This document shows positions 34,991 to 47,194 of a stretch of 64,000 nt of DNA, one piece after another. Within the stretch, counting starts at the first letter, position 1. Every line of letters starts with the position of its first letter. Under the pieces are notes generated by a model, which was not told where the DNA came from, searched no databases, and saw nothing but the letters and a program-made list of their open reading frames with translations. Source of the stretch: Angiostrongylus vasorum (Eukaryota; Nematoda; Chromadorea; Rhabditida; Metastrongylidae); the NCBI GenBank assembly GCA_018806985.1, contig JADANN010000202.1:372001-436000 (forward strand). Reading direction: 5' to 3'. The translations under genes and the position numbers were made by a program.

Positions 34991-36489
34991 CGCTCGTATT
35001 CGTCAATATTAGTATATCATAATACTCGAAGTGATACGATGCAGAAGTACCTACCATCTTTGTGAAATTAAAAATAAAAACTTCATTAAAAAAATGAGAG
35101 TTCCATACTCTTACGGAACACCTACCAGGAACCCTGCGAAATACGTTTTCGCAGTTTCTACAGTTCTCGTTTCTTTTAAAAAATAGCCTTCGGTTTCCAT
35201 GATCCTATACTCTAAGGGTATCGGAACGGTTTTAAGAGATAGAAAGTAGACATTTACCACTTCTGAAAAGGATTATTCCAAAAAGCCACATTACATTATC
35301 GAAGCAGCCTAACTAACACTGGCAGCAACATAATCACGGCCTTAACAAAAAAAGATCACATGTGCTCAAATGGGTGCACACCTCCTTAAGGATTCTCGAC
35401 AGCTCGTTGAACACAGACACGTTTCATTAAGCTTGACTCGTAAAAGGCTTTCACTTCATTTACTAATTTACGAAAGAACTTTCCTTAAATAAGCTCATTT
35501 CAAGCGAGACTAAAGGGGTGCAGAATTGCCTGTGATTGAAAACTAGAATTCGACAGTTTGGGGAGAACTTTTCGCCATGACAGTATGAGAAATCACAGAG
35601 GAGATTTCCTTAGAGTGACGTGGTGTTCACAGAGTACGCGCTGATCAATGCTGTTCAACACAATTTCCCTTTCGAAACAGTTAGCAAGTCTTATTTCCTT
35701 TCTATGTTAGATTTTACTTTGAAACCTACAATTTCCATTTTATACACGACACACATGTATATGTCATACATCCGATTTCCAATCTTCACATCTTTACACA
35801 CAACTCATACTACAATCCACAGTTCCAGGAATTTTTGTCTTCAGTCACTAGCGTTTTTGATGGGTTGAGGGAAACGCTCGCGTCAGCAGCTCTGCACAAC
35901 ATGATAATACCCTTCTTATCACCAAATCTAAACATCATTGTGTAACCCGATTATGTTTTGTTTTCTGCTGTCTTCTTTTTCCGCTTTCGGTGGATGACTT
36001 GCTTGAGAATTCCCTTCCTTTTTTATCCTATAGCTGTTGATAAGATGGGCCCTTCTCTGCAGCATCTGCTCAACAAGCGAAGATCCATGTGCTTAGTACA
36101 GGTGCAAAAGTGACTTCCCTTTACCCGACAAACCGTATATGGACTTCATCACTACGTACATTTGCGTCACATTTCTAGTTGTGACACCACTATACACCAA
36201 AATACCTAGTGCCAAAATGTGGCCATCTCTTGAGCAGAAATTGAATAACCTAGGTCTATCACTGTGCATCTTATGTGGAGTGTAGTGGTAGGGAATAGCT
36301 CTACCACTAACTGGCACGAAGCGAACTGCTTCTAAATATGGGTTGTAAGAAAACTAACAAAAATTTCTCAATCTGGCGGAATGAAGCAAGATTTGTGGAT
36401 ACTCATCGAAATGCCTGTACTCGAGGACTCGGAATTTGTAAAGTATTATATTGCAGGAGAAGAACTCATCATTGACTTCATTTGCACTT
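34991..36489. other. no recognisable gene
   Basis: Short frames only. A small hairpin (GCGAAATACGTTTTCGC near 35136) is unremarkable. Confidence 0.3.
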
Positions 36490-36840
36490 TCACCAGGGAC
36501 CGGCAGCACAGTGGTAGTGATGCCGTTCACCAAGAGCACGGTGCTATTGCGACCTTGCACCGGGCTCCCAACGCCCCTCATGTCTGCAGCGTCGGGAATG
36601 AGTGGTATCTTACTTGTTTGGGATAAAATCACTGCCTCTAATTCACCTAGAAACACCCTCGTTCGCTATCTAGGGACTCTAAGGAGAGTTGACTCGAGCG
36701 GCGTTCTTGAAGTAGCAGCCTAGTATACACACGAAAAGTTCAAGAAGCTTCAGGGATGATGGTTTCGAGGGAATAGATCAAATCCAAAAAACTGCTGGGG
36801 AGATGTGAAGACTGGTCGTATAAATTAAAAAACCTTTCAT
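36490..36840 (+). repeat. SINE family C copy, diverged
   Basis: ACAGTGGTAGTGATGCCGTT head, TGGTATCTTACTTGTTTGGG in place of the core, and a tail with AGATGTGAAGACTGGTCGTA. Confidence 0.6.
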
Positions 36841-36904
36841 TCTGTAATTTCTACCACCGAATCTCTGCTGACCTAAACATTGATCGAATGTTCTCCTGAC
36901 CAGC

Positions 36905-37275
36905 ATAGATGAGGTTGTTAATTTATTCTTTATTTGTAAGCAACCTGACGTTTCAGCGGATTTTTTCTTCCTCAGAGCCTGCAAAGGTCAAGTTGGCTGC
37001 AATCTACACGGTCAAACACCTCCATATCAGAACAGAGAAAATGTTGAACCAAAATTTCAATCACACTGAACACAGAGTCTTTGCACACTCACCGCTTTCT
37101 TGCTTTAGTGTCTTGTTTATTTGGTTATGAAAGTGTTTGGCTTGGTAGACTGCAATCAGGTAGAGCTTTCCTGGCTCTAAGGAATGCGATATCTGCCGAA
37201 ACGTCAGCTTCTTTATAAATAAAGAATAAATTAACAACTTCGTGTTTGTTCATCGAAAGGACAGTGAATTATTCT
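36905..37275. mobile_element. PLE 3' ends, head-to-head inverted pair
   Basis: The left arm (minus) has CCTGACGTTTCAGCGG...CTCAGAGCCTGC. The right arm (plus, from about 37110) has CCTGGCTCTAAGGAATGCGA...GCCGAAACGTCAGCTTC. Both 3' ends face outward. No coding sequence remains between them. Confidence 0.7.
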
Positions 37276-37319
37276 TTCATTCTGTTTTTCCGATACACTT
37301 CTATTAGGCTGTTAGAAAA

Positions 37320-38345
37320 TCAATGAGGAAAGGAAAACTCCACTTTCCTAATTTCTGCATTATCTTTCCGCATAAAAGTCTATAGAAGCTGAAGTGGAAG
37401 TGTTCATCAACTGACGCGGTTAAAGACCATAGCTGTAATATTACTTTTATCAGCAAAAATTACTTCGAAACGATAAAGAAGGGAATTTATTGTAAGTAAG
37501 AAAGTCGATAATACTGAGCTAAAGGAGACAGGAAAGAGAGAAGATAAAGAGAGGAAACCTGCGTAGGAAGTACGGGAATGACAGCAGGTTATCAACGGAG
37601 TGCCTTACGGTCCCTTCTGATCTTCTGGAATATTTCTCAAGAGTGACTGAATCATGACCCCTAATTTCTTCAGTAAAATTAGGGATGAACCTCCACCAAT
37701 TCATTGATATAACCAGTCTTTGAACCTAGCGATTGTTCTTCACTTCCATTTGAAACGTACCCTTCTTTCACAAATATATCTCAGCTTATAATGAACACTG
37801 TCACCTGAAGTAAAGCTTTCTTGTACTACTACGGTAAAACTTGGATTTTCTCGACTACTGACAGGGGAATCGTGAGGAGTTATCAGAAAGCTGGAATCGT
37901 AAGTTGTGTAAGGCATGCGAGGTTCTATTTTTGACCAGTAACCCCGTCGCTTTTACACACATGTGTTGTGATAGTCCATGTTTGGGTTATGGGATTGTCG
38001 GATTACAGATACGCAACGAAAAAATCAATATGCATAGCGAAAACTATCCATGTGCTGACACCAATGGTTGACTTGTAGTAAAATGTAGGACATAATGGCA
38101 AAATTATACGTATAGATGAATAAAACAAAGCTTTCTCTACAGCACTGTGATGTTCTCAATGCCGCAATCCCTCTACTTATCGGAACTTTATCCTTTATTG
38201 TTGAAAAAAGAGAACAGGCATCGCCATTCCTTAATCGCAGACGAGTTTTGCTGTTTTTGTGATTTCCGTTAAATAAGCCGTGTACGAGTTCGTAAGCGAT
38301 AAATAATTCTAGCTCATATTCTTTTTTGCATCTAAATGCGTTGTT
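37320..38345 (-). pseudogene. decayed paralogue of the seven-TM receptor gene
   Basis: On the minus strand, in the same order as the intact gene at 22613-16525: a TM2-like FRCKKEYELELFIAYELVHG (about 38340-38250); a TM3-like STIGVSTWIVFAMHIDFFVA (about 38075-37990); TTYDSSFLIT (about 37905), matching the start of TM4; a third-loop segment RRSEGTVRHSV (near 37620-37595); TM6 SVLSTFLLTINSLLYRFEVI (about 37520) followed by KSNITAMVF; and a tail MRKDNAEIRK (about 37355-37330), matching TRHNEIRH. Lesions include stops inside the TM3 and last segments and a donor reading ATAACC where the intact gene has GTAAGG. The relic spans about 1 kb without repeat-filled introns. Similarity is by eye and each segment is weak alone; the conserved order is the main argument. 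Confidence 0.5.
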
Positions 38346-38887
38346 ATTGAAAATATGAGAAAAACTTAGCTGCATCGTAAACAAAAATTGTAGCCAGTTC
38401 TATTTCAACAACGCATTCACATATTGTACTCTTATTGGTCAGTAACCGATCGATAAGCGCATACAAACAACGGCTGGTTGCTCTATGAATATTGAGCATT
38501 GTAGTTATTTACGTAGACGAATGTTGTAAAGCCAATATGGTAATTTGTCGATCGTAGAACGACATATTTCCTGGCTTAAATATCCACGCTTTTCACATTC
38601 TTGTTTTCTTCAACTAGAAAACAGCGTAAAAGCATTCGCCGGTGATCAATCTCTGTGGGGTGAACCACAAATCAAATTAGAGGTGACTGAATGCATATCT
38701 GCTATTTATACTGTTTACACTTGTAATGACTCCTAAACAAATCTGCCATGAGCCTGCCGACAATGGGGAGTTGGAAGGACGGGCCTTGGTTCAGCGCGAA
38801 GAGCGGGATGGAACTAAAGATCGTAATAGTATTGCTCACCGGCTTTAAAGACGCGGATTATTTTCCTAGGGCTAATCCACTCAAATC

Positions 38888-39238
38888 CTCCCAACGGTTT
38901 ACCGCCTCATCGTGGCTGGAAGGTGTTCATGAGTGCCGGGCAACGATGTACACCGAGTTCGGCGTTTCCATCAGGAAGCCCAGCTAAGAATAAATCAATA
39001 CCAGGATCCACTACGGTTCTGGTGTCAAGCTAGTCGCACAGTGGCAAATCTGCCTATGATCCACAAGGGCGACGACTGCCCGTGGTGGTGACGACCTGCG
39101 GCTAACTTTGGCTAAGCTGACCTCGGGCCTCCAAGGAAGCACACTGGCTAAAACCAGCAAAACTCCGAAAAAATGGATATTATGCTGGAACCCACACAAC
39201 TAGTGAAGGCGGACCGTCCAAGTGTGCAAATAAGTAAT
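38888..39238 (+). repeat. family D repeat
   Basis: CCTCCCAACGGTTTACCGCC start, internal deletion after CAACGATGTACACCGAG, TAAATCAATACCAGGATCCA, and 3' TTATGCTGGAACCCACACAA. Confidence 0.75.
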
Positions 39239-39872
39239 CCGATCCAGAAAACACCAATCTTGTTGTCATGAACAGCTGTGATTTCCATACTTACGATAGT
39301 TGAGCACGTCAGATTTTGAAAGTTTTTTGTTCCATTCCGTCAAAAGATCGTAGTCCTTTTCCCGTAAGTTGTCTGTTTGAACTGTAACTAGTTCAGTAGT
39401 TTTACATCACCACATTAGATGGTCTGGAAATTAACGTCTGGCCTTCGTTTTCTTCTACAAACAATAGACGTAACATTTCTATAGATAGTCTCGATAATAA
39501 TGTGCAGACGATGATAGTGGAAGGAATTAATACAGTACCTCATCAGACAAGTAGTAATTGACTGCAGTACTCATGAGGCTTATGTTTATCTTTTGAGTAG
39601 AAGAATGTGGTCCCAACGTTTTTCAATACACTTCAGTGATACCTAATAATCAGTATATTTCTTATTTCATTCTTCTCTGAAGGAATTTCAAGGCAGGTAG
39701 ACAAAATCACTCGAAAATGGTCACAAACAAATGGTTATGTTCAAGAGTCTCAAGTTAGCAATTTCATAGAAGTTCTGTCATTTTGTTCCTAAGTGAATTA
39801 ATCAAAAAACCTCTATTTGGTTTAATAAGGAACGAGAATTCTTTAATTCTTGCACCTCCAAAAAAATTTACG
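39239..39872. other. no recognisable feature
   Basis: No domain or repeat recognised. Confidence 0.3.
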
Positions 39873-40475
39873 CTGTCGTCGTGACTGGGAGGTGTTCGTG
39901 TGTGGTGTTGCGATGTGCAGCGTAGGGTTCATCCTTCCAGCAAGGCTTCCAAGCTGATGAAGAGTCCGATGTTTTCATTCGAAAAGCGCAGCCAGGAGTA
40001 AACTAAAAGGCAGGATAAAGCTCTCGGCGTTGATCAATTCCTGAGAAATGTACCATACATGACTTTATTAAGCATCGTTGGAGGTGATTGAATGCACATC
40101 TTCCCTTTACAATGACTCGCGGTGGCCTACTGTTGTATCGAGCCAGCGCTACTATTCTTCCAGATAAGTCTGGTACTAATTCGCCAAGTCCAGAAGGATG
40201 GAAGCCTTGGTGAGCTGTGGGCGTAGGGATCGACCCCATGTGTATTGCAGGGCGCCTCCGACCACTGCGCGACACATGCATTCTTAGGGAATGAACTAGT
40301 TCCAGAAATCACTGCCATCATGCTACGAAAATAGTGGTAATAAGGTAAATTTTCCTCTGATTCACAACGGCAAAAAACTCTCTGTGGTATTGAAGACCCT
40401 AGGAAGGCTTCGACTAAGCCGAACTCGGTACTCGGGGGAACCATAATGGCTCAACCAGCAATATTCCATCGTTAG
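39873..40475 (+). repeat. family D repeat split by a family B insertion
   Basis: The D head (GACTGGGAGGTGTTCGTGTG ... AGGAGTAAACTAAAA) ends near 40010. D sequence resumes near 40295 (ATCACTGCCATCATGC ... GGGGAACCATAATGGCTCAA). The interruption is the B copy below, so B inserted after D. Confidence 0.65.
40012..40290 (-). repeat. SINE family B, full length, nested in D
   Basis: Minus strand head ATGCATGTGTCGCGCAGTGG, B box GGGGTCGATCCC, core TCCATCCTTCTGGACTTGGC, tail ending GAGAGCTTTATCCTGCC. Confidence 0.8.
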
Positions 40476-40919
40476 TACTCCGCATAGTAGGCGCTTTCGT
40501 CTAAAGCCTCGCGCTCTTGGACAACCGGTGAGAAGCAGGCAAATCTCAGTTTGATCAGAGCGCTATTGGAAAGGAAGTAAACGACCATGCGCACGACACC
40601 CCATGAAGACCGCTTCTCCTACAAACCAGACAGTTTCCTCATACGCCGACCATTGCTTTCTCCCTGAGGCTGCAGGTCTTATGAAATTCTATGTGATCGT
40701 AATATCAAAGGCGAAAAGTAGAAAGACCGACAGAGCACAACTAGGTGACAAAACCCTTGTCGTTCGTGCAGGGAAATTTCCGTTACGAAATGTCGCAGGC
40801 GTTGACTTTCTCGCACATTCATCTATTTCCATCCGGTCCCCCTCATACGAAATCCTACCGCAGCGTTTGGACATTCTTGTTCTGAAACTTTCCCTCAGAA
40901 CGATGTCACTATCACGGTA
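40476..40919. other. uncharacterised open frame
   Basis: A plus frame (40603-40920) and a minus frame overlap here without recognisable domains. I cannot support a gene. Confidence 0.2.
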
Positions 40920-41215
40920 GCTCACGCTTCAGCTGTCTCACCTTCTCCAGAGCCTGGAAGGGTACACTAATACGCAACCTACTAGGTCAATCACTTCCAA
41001 CAGCACAAACAGAAAGGTGAAAATCCAAACGATAGTTACATGATCAGCAGCTTCTCGAAAAACGCACTGTTTTTTACTTGCCTTCCACGGAAAAAAGGCC
41101 AGCCGCTTAGAGTCGCATATGGTTGATGACTGCACCACCTCATACTGCTGAGAAAGAAAACTACACATTTATAATTCAGCGTTGAGGTTAATAGAAAGTC
41201 GATCTTGGAAAGTCA
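40920..41215. mobile_element. PLE 3' ends, inverted pair, internally deleted
   Basis: The minus part (40920-41150) has TCTCCAGAGCCTGGAAGGGT and the GGTTGATGACTGCACCAC block of the PLE 3' UTR. It switches abruptly near 41152 to the plus-strand end CTGAGAAAGAAAAC...GTTGAGGTTAATAGAAAGTC. Confidence 0.65.
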
Positions 41216-41639
41216 ATATCATCAGCTGATGTGCACCAATATGTACAGCTAATGAGAGCGAACATGACGGCAAGTCGGAGGAAGTGATCTCCAACGAAAA
41301 GCCCTTCAAAATTCTTTGTTGGAAACTTCAAAGCCAGTTTTGGGGCCACTAACTGAAATAAATAAAAAATAGGAGAATTTGGAATTTGAGGAAGAAATCA
41401 AGACAAAAGCCGGAGCTTCTGCCCGTAGCACATCTCTGGAAATAATTTTTTCGAGAACGGAGGAACTCGGCGATAGACTTAGGAACCTCCACACAGTACG
41501 ACCCATATGGAGATCGCCAAAATTCTCACTGACATAAAATGGTATTTCTTTTACATTGTACCCTGAACTCTGTATTGGCTCTAATGACCGCCTTCTTGCG
41601 AAGATTTAATTCAGCTATAAGGTGCAATGAACTCTTGTC
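41216..41639. other. no recognisable feature
   Basis: Nothing identified between the PLE remnant and the degenerate RTE. Confidence 0.3.
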
Positions 41640-43715
41640 ATCGTCCAAGAAATTAAAACAAATCGTCTATGACGAGGATATTCTCGGTAAAGTGGGCTGC
41701 TCACATTACTAGCAGATAAAGAGAGACCTCGTCGACGACTATACGCTGCTCTTCGATGGGTTTAAAACTTGTGGCGAACTCGCCTCAGTTCTGCAAACCA
41801 GAGGTTCAGACCGCATCCCCATTGCCAGTAAGAAGCTCCTCAAAAGAGAAATAAACTGAGGCTTGAACCTAGTGCAACAGATCTAACACAACTAATAATA
41901 AATTCCAGCTGAAGCAGACTTTTGCAGGAGGATTTACTTCGGTAGAGGCAGCAAAAGTTATTGGAAGCAGCTCAGAAATGATTTAGTCTGAGGAAGTGGT
42001 CTCGGAGTCTTTGCCACTATGATGCTCCGCTGTTTGTTCTGATGAATGGAGATGGGACCAGCACTAAACTCAATTGTGACACGGAATTTATAAAAGGAAG
42101 TTTTATACCAATCTTCTATGAACCACAATCCCCGTCCCAGACCCTCGAATCCACGCTAAAGAAAAACCACCTTCAATTCCCTCCCTCTGTAGTTCGAGTT
42201 GCTCTAAAAAGCACGAAAAACGGCACAACCCCAGGACCCTATAATATCATCTCCGACTTTCTTAGAGCTGGAAGCCACAATATACACGCACTTCTTTCAA
42301 GAATTATGACATCTCACCTTCAGAAGAAGAAAGTCCTAATTTACAGGAAGACGTAACTATCGCACGATATGTTTGTTGAGTGTCTTCTAAAAGCTCTCCG
42401 CGGAGACTACATCTTTACTTACATCAAAGATCTTGAAAGAGGAGTAACTTGTTGAGCAACCAAGGTTTCGAGGGTTTGCATATATGATATATCATTTGAA
42501 GAATTTAACTTTTCATGAAATGATTCTGCTGCATGGACCACACTCAATCTGTGTCACGAGTCATAGCACTCTGTCCAGAGTGCCACCTGTCTGTAGTCCT
42601 AACCACCATCGACTATGATAAAGGATTTGCCTGCATCAAAACGAATGCAGTCCTTTGAGCATTTGTCGACCAAGGACTGGAACCGTCCTACACAAGAATT
42701 CTGACTTAGTATTATCAAGACTACACGACGAAAATTCGGCTTTCTCACCAACCCTTGACAAGCACGGCCCGTAGAACAAGAACTTCGACGAAGCGATACA
42801 ATTTCGCCAAATCTGTTTACTGCTGCGCTGCAGTGGATAATAAACTCACTGGATATGATGAGGAGAACATACGTATTGATGGAAAATTCCTATTAAATCT
42901 TTGTTCATGATGATAAATGAACTCAACGAAGCAGGAAAAAAGGCTGCAGTACCCATAAATAGGACGAAGACTCAGTTCATTATGAGCCTATTATGTGAAG
43001 GTGAACAGATTGAAGTGGATGGTTCACTGATTACAGAGACCACTTTGCATGTGTACGTTGGATGTCCCATGAACATAGAGTACAACATGAAGGAAGAATT
43101 AACCAGAAGAAGCAGAACAACGTGGGTCACATTCAGGCCACTCAAAGAAGACACCAACCAACTAACGGACCCAAAACTCTGCGCTCACTTTTTCGATTCA
43201 AGAGCACTCCCAGCGCTCCGTTATGCAGCATAGACATGGCATGGGCTGACGCCTAAACACTTTGGGAATACTGCGCACCACTCGCAGAACGACTGAACAA
43301 CATCTTCCGAAATTTAGCCGACACTCACATCGTCTTCAGAGAATGCGGAGCTCATATCTTCGAAACCTATCTCTTTTTGGCATCCAGAAGAATATACATC
43401 AATGGCAAAACATAGTTGAGCCGGTCTTCTAATAAAAAGAAATAGATGACAGGTCGACCAAAACAACAGTGGAATGGACTACAAGGGAATGCGGCTGCCC
43501 TTTTGAAAGACCATCCATACGATAGGCTGACTTGCTCGCTGGTAACGTCAACCCTCTGCATTCGCAGATGCAAGCGCCTGCAGGAAATCGAAATGGACCT
43601 CTCGAACGTCACCATGCTCGGTGAAGACCACTGCCATGGGCGACGATTGCGCGAACGAGAAACGAGAGGAAATTTGCTGCGACCGGCACTATCAGTGAAT
43701 ACTTACTTACTTGAT
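41640..43715 (+). mobile_element. RTE-type retrotransposon, highly degenerate
   Basis: Broken reading frames keep RT landmarks: PPSVVRVALKSTKNGTTPGP (about 42180-42240), ISDFLRAGSHNIHALLSRIM, INELNEAGKKAA (42920), FIMSLLCEGEQIEVDGSLIT (42985), VYVGCPMNIEYNMKEELTRR (43050) and ALCAHFFDSRALPA near 43180. It corresponds to the same family as the minus copy at 44312-46197. The FADD region has been lost or mutated. It ends next to a family D tail in tail-to-tail arrangement. Confidence 0.7.
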
Positions 43716-44095
43716 ACTTGAATACGTGCTCTCACTGGTTGTGCGGGCCTCAGCATAACCTCCACTTTTCGGAGATTTGCTCGTTAGGCCATTTTAGTTT
43801 CCTGGAATCTCGACGTCAGCCTGACCAAAGTCTGACCCAGGTCTTCACCACCACGGGCAGTCGCAGCCCTTGTGGATTAGAGGGAGATTTGCCATCATGC
43901 CACTTTGATACTAGGATGGTGGTGGATTCTGGTATTGGTTTACTCTTAGCTAGGCTTCCAAATGGAAACGCCGGACTCCTTCTCAGCATGAGAGGCCCTG
44001 CCAAGGGATGAATCCCCAGCTGTACATCGCAGTCCGACACCAGGAACACCTCCCAGCCACGATGAAGTGGTAAACCGTGAGGAGGATCAGTGAAT
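43705..44095 (-). repeat. family D repeat
   Basis: Minus strand CTCACGGTTTACCACTTCAT start, GAGTAAACCAATACCAGAAT interior, ATGCTGAGGCCCGCACAACC 3' module, AAGTAAGTAAGT tail. Confidence 0.8.
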
Positions 44096-44311
44096 AAGAG
44101 GTTCCAAATGTCCAAGTATGTAAGTACCATCGTCAACATCATGGGTTACCAGTTTTTATTCCTCTCTTTGATTTTTTGTGTTATAATCAGTTCACTATAA
44201 ACTTAATTACAATTTAGAAATCCTACATTTGACTGGTGCCCTTCTTTGTTATCTTTCGCGTCATTTTTTATTTTTTCAAGGAAAAAAAACTGTACTTGCT
44301 CTGTGACGGGA

Positions 44312-46197
44312 TTACTTACTTACTTGGACGGTCCGTCTTCACGAGCTGTGCGGACCCCAGCACATATGCAATTCGTTCTTTTTTCTCGCAATACTAGTCC
44401 ATGGTGGTGGTCTTGTTCGAGCATGGTATCGCTTGCGAGTCTCGTACCGTGGTCTGTAAAACTGCTGCAGCTGCGGGTACAGCAGATCAACTTTGTTTAC
44501 GAACACGTCCGCCCAACGTGTAGGTGGTCGTCCTGGGGTACGTTTGCATTCTCTTGGAGTCCACTCTACTATTCTTTTCGTCCATCTGTCGTCCGTTCTT
44601 CTCATTATGTAGTGGCCATCTAAGTTTCGCTATCGATGTATAATCTCCTGGATCTCGAAGGTGTGACAGATTTCTAAGGTCTGAGCTTCGCATTCCGGTT
44701 AGATATTGAGAGTGCCGGTTATATTCCAGAAGACATCGCTCAAGCGCTCTGTGAGTAGTGCGAAGCATTCTTGACGTAGTTAAACAGTTGGTCGGTGGTT
44801 TCTTTGAGAGGCCCGAATGCGGCCCAAGCTGCTCTCCTTCTTCTATCTATTTCCTCCTTCATGTTGTTTTTTCATGTCCATTGATCGCCCAAGGTGTACG
44901 TACCAGGTGGTCTCTGCAATGAGACAGCCATCCAATTCAATTTTTCCGCCTTCGCACCATGGGTTTTTCATGAACAGGGTCTTCCTTCGATTTATGCGAA
45001 GTCCAATGTTTTTTGCCCGCTTCGTTGAGCTCGTTGATCATCATCTCTGCTTCGCTAGTACTTTTTGAAAACATGACAATGTCGTCGGCAAAACGAAGGT
45101 TTGACAGGAATTTTCCATCAATACGCATGCCTTTCTCATCCCAGTCGAGTGACTTCATTATCCACTGCAGTGCGGCACTGAACAGCTTTGGCGATATTGT
45201 GTCGCCGTGTCGAACCTCTTTTTCTATGGGTATGGTAAGAGGTCGATGGAAAAGCTGCATTTTCATTGTGCAGTTCCGATAACAGTCGCACAGAGTTCTT
45301 GTGTAGGACGGGTCCATTCCTTGGCTGACGAGAGCTGATAGGGATTGCATTCGTTTTGACACTGTCAAACGCTTCTTCATAGTTGACAAAGGTTAGGACT
45401 AGAGTCAGGTGGTATTCCCGACAAACTTCGACGACCCTGGAGACGGTTTGGATGTGGTCCATACAGCAAAATCCTTTCCGAAATCCCTTTTTGTTCGACT
45501 GGCTGCCCCTCATCCAATGTCCTTGATATGCGCAAGAGGACAATCTTCGTGAAGAGCTTGTAGAGTCCACTCAACAAGCATATTGAATGATAGTTACGAA
45601 GATCTCTTCGGTCTCCTTTCTTGGGTAGGATGACCGTACGCGACGTCCTCCACTGGTCTGGGATTTTTTTTCCCCTTTTGAAGGTAGGCTGTCATATAAT
45701 TTGCGAGAAGTACATGTAAATTGTGGCCTCCAGCTCTAAGGAAATCGGCGTTGACATTGTCTGGTCCTGGAGCTGTGCCTCTTTTCATGCTTTCTATCGC
45801 AACTCGAACCTCCGACGGAAGAATTCCAGGTTGTTTTTCTCCAGTGGGGGATATTAGGGTCCAGGACACGGATTGTGGAACGGAAAAGGTTGGTGTAGAA
45901 TCTTTCCGCTATTAATTCCATATCATGGCGGTAACTTTTGACGATCCCATCTTTGTTCATTAGAGCTGACAGCGGAACATTGTAATCATACAAGTCCCGA
46001 CGGCACTTTTTTCAGACTGCTTCTTTTTTTCTGCTGCTTCCAGTGGTTTCTTCTGCTTGTACCGTTGTAGATCTTCTTGCAAAGCTATTCTGCAGCTGGC
46101 ATTTATTACTAGCCATGTCAAACGTGTTGCAGTAGGATCATGCTTCAGTTTCCTTCTCATTTTGAGCAACTCATTAGTAGTGACGGAGATGAGATCC
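44312..46197 (-). mobile_element. RTE-type retrotransposon, 5'-truncated, frameshifted
   Basis: On the minus strand, in order: DLISVTTNELLKMRRKLKHD (46190), ALQEDLQRYKQKKPLEAAEK, YNVPLSALMNKDGIVKSYRH (about 45985), PSEVRVAIESMKRGTAPGPD, LSGLYKLFTKIVLLRISRTL, LVLTFVNYEEAFDSVKTNAI (motif A), FADDIVMFSKSTSEAE (catalytic FADD, about 45085), and near the end RRTDDRWTKRIVEWTPRECK with PGRPPTRWADVF. At least five frameshifts separate these. The 3' end reads GTGCTGGGGTCCGCACAGCT followed by an AAGTAAGTAAGTAA tail. The 5' end stops at the palindrome. Confidence 0.8.
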
Positions 46198-46390
46198 TGG
46201 GTTATCATGAATAATTCAAACGCTTAGATTATTATTATTTAATAATATGACGTATACAATCCCGTCGTGACGGAGATGTGACGCATTGCCGCATTTCAGT
46301 CCCCGTCACATCTCCGTCACGACGGGATTGTATACGTCATATTATTAAATAATAATAGTCTATGTGTTTGAATTATTCATGGTAACCCAG
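46197..46390. repeat. 194-bp near-perfect palindrome (foldback/MITE-like)
   Basis: Two 87-base arms (46197-46283 and 46304-46390) are inverted repeats with about five mismatches around a 20-base loop. Outer ends are CTGGGTTA / TAACCCAG. The inner arm is GACGGAGATGTGACG. No coding capacity. It lies exactly at the truncated 5' edge of the RTE copy. A target-site duplication is not evident. Confidence 0.85.
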
Positions 46391-46734
46391 TTTTTTTTCG
46401 CGATGACAACACTCAAATAATAGATTCCCTTTCTGTCGTTTTCCTTCTCACAATTTTGCCCTTTGTAATTCTAGAAAAGAAAAAATCCGCGAAAAAAGTT
46501 AAGTGATTGTGAGAAAAATTCCTCGAACAAGCTAAGTTCTCTCGATGACCTTAGACATTTTTATAAGCACTACATCGAGCCCCCCCTTTAAAAAAGTACA
46601 AAAAAAGTGGGGAAAGTAGTAAATTGATTAGTTTTTTATTCCGGGTTATTGATTTCCTTTCTGGACGAAAATCGATCGAACTGTTTGAGGAGTCACAATG
46701 TAGCCAATTTTTAGTTCCTTCCTATTCTTTTTTT
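46391..46734. other. no recognisable feature
   Basis: AT-rich, nothing identified. Confidence 0.3.
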
Positions 46735-46925
46735 TATGGCAGAATACTACGCGGAATAAAGCCTCAGTGATACTAAGATATGAACAGAATTCGTAGAAAG
46801 TTGGCTAGGAGAGAACAAACGAAGGCCTCCGCTGGTGCAGTGGACTACACGTGAGCCCTTGAAAACGGCAGGCACAGGCTCGAATCTCAGTTGAGGTTCA
46901 GAGCTTCGCTCATACTCATGGTTCT
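46735..46925 (+). repeat. family E tRNA-like repeat
   Basis: GCCTCCGCTGGTGCAGTGGA (A-box-like), ACAGGCTCGAATCTCAG (B-box-like), then GAGGTTCAGAGCTTCGCTCA. Confidence 0.5.
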
Positions 46926-47194
46926 ATTTAAGAAACTTGTCACAACTGATACTATAATACAATGACATATTGAAAAAGTCAGGCTGATACAACATTAATC
47001 TATCTGTATGCTAATTTATATGCCCCTAGACGAATATGAAGTGGTCAATATCAATCGTAAAAAACTCGCCCGAAGGCAAGATTCTATGCCGTATTGATTT
47101 TTTTTTGCCTCTTTCCGCATATCGAGTGGATTGTTCCAACAGTTTTAACTTATTATTTACTGCCTACACGGTATATTGCGAAATATAACTTTTA

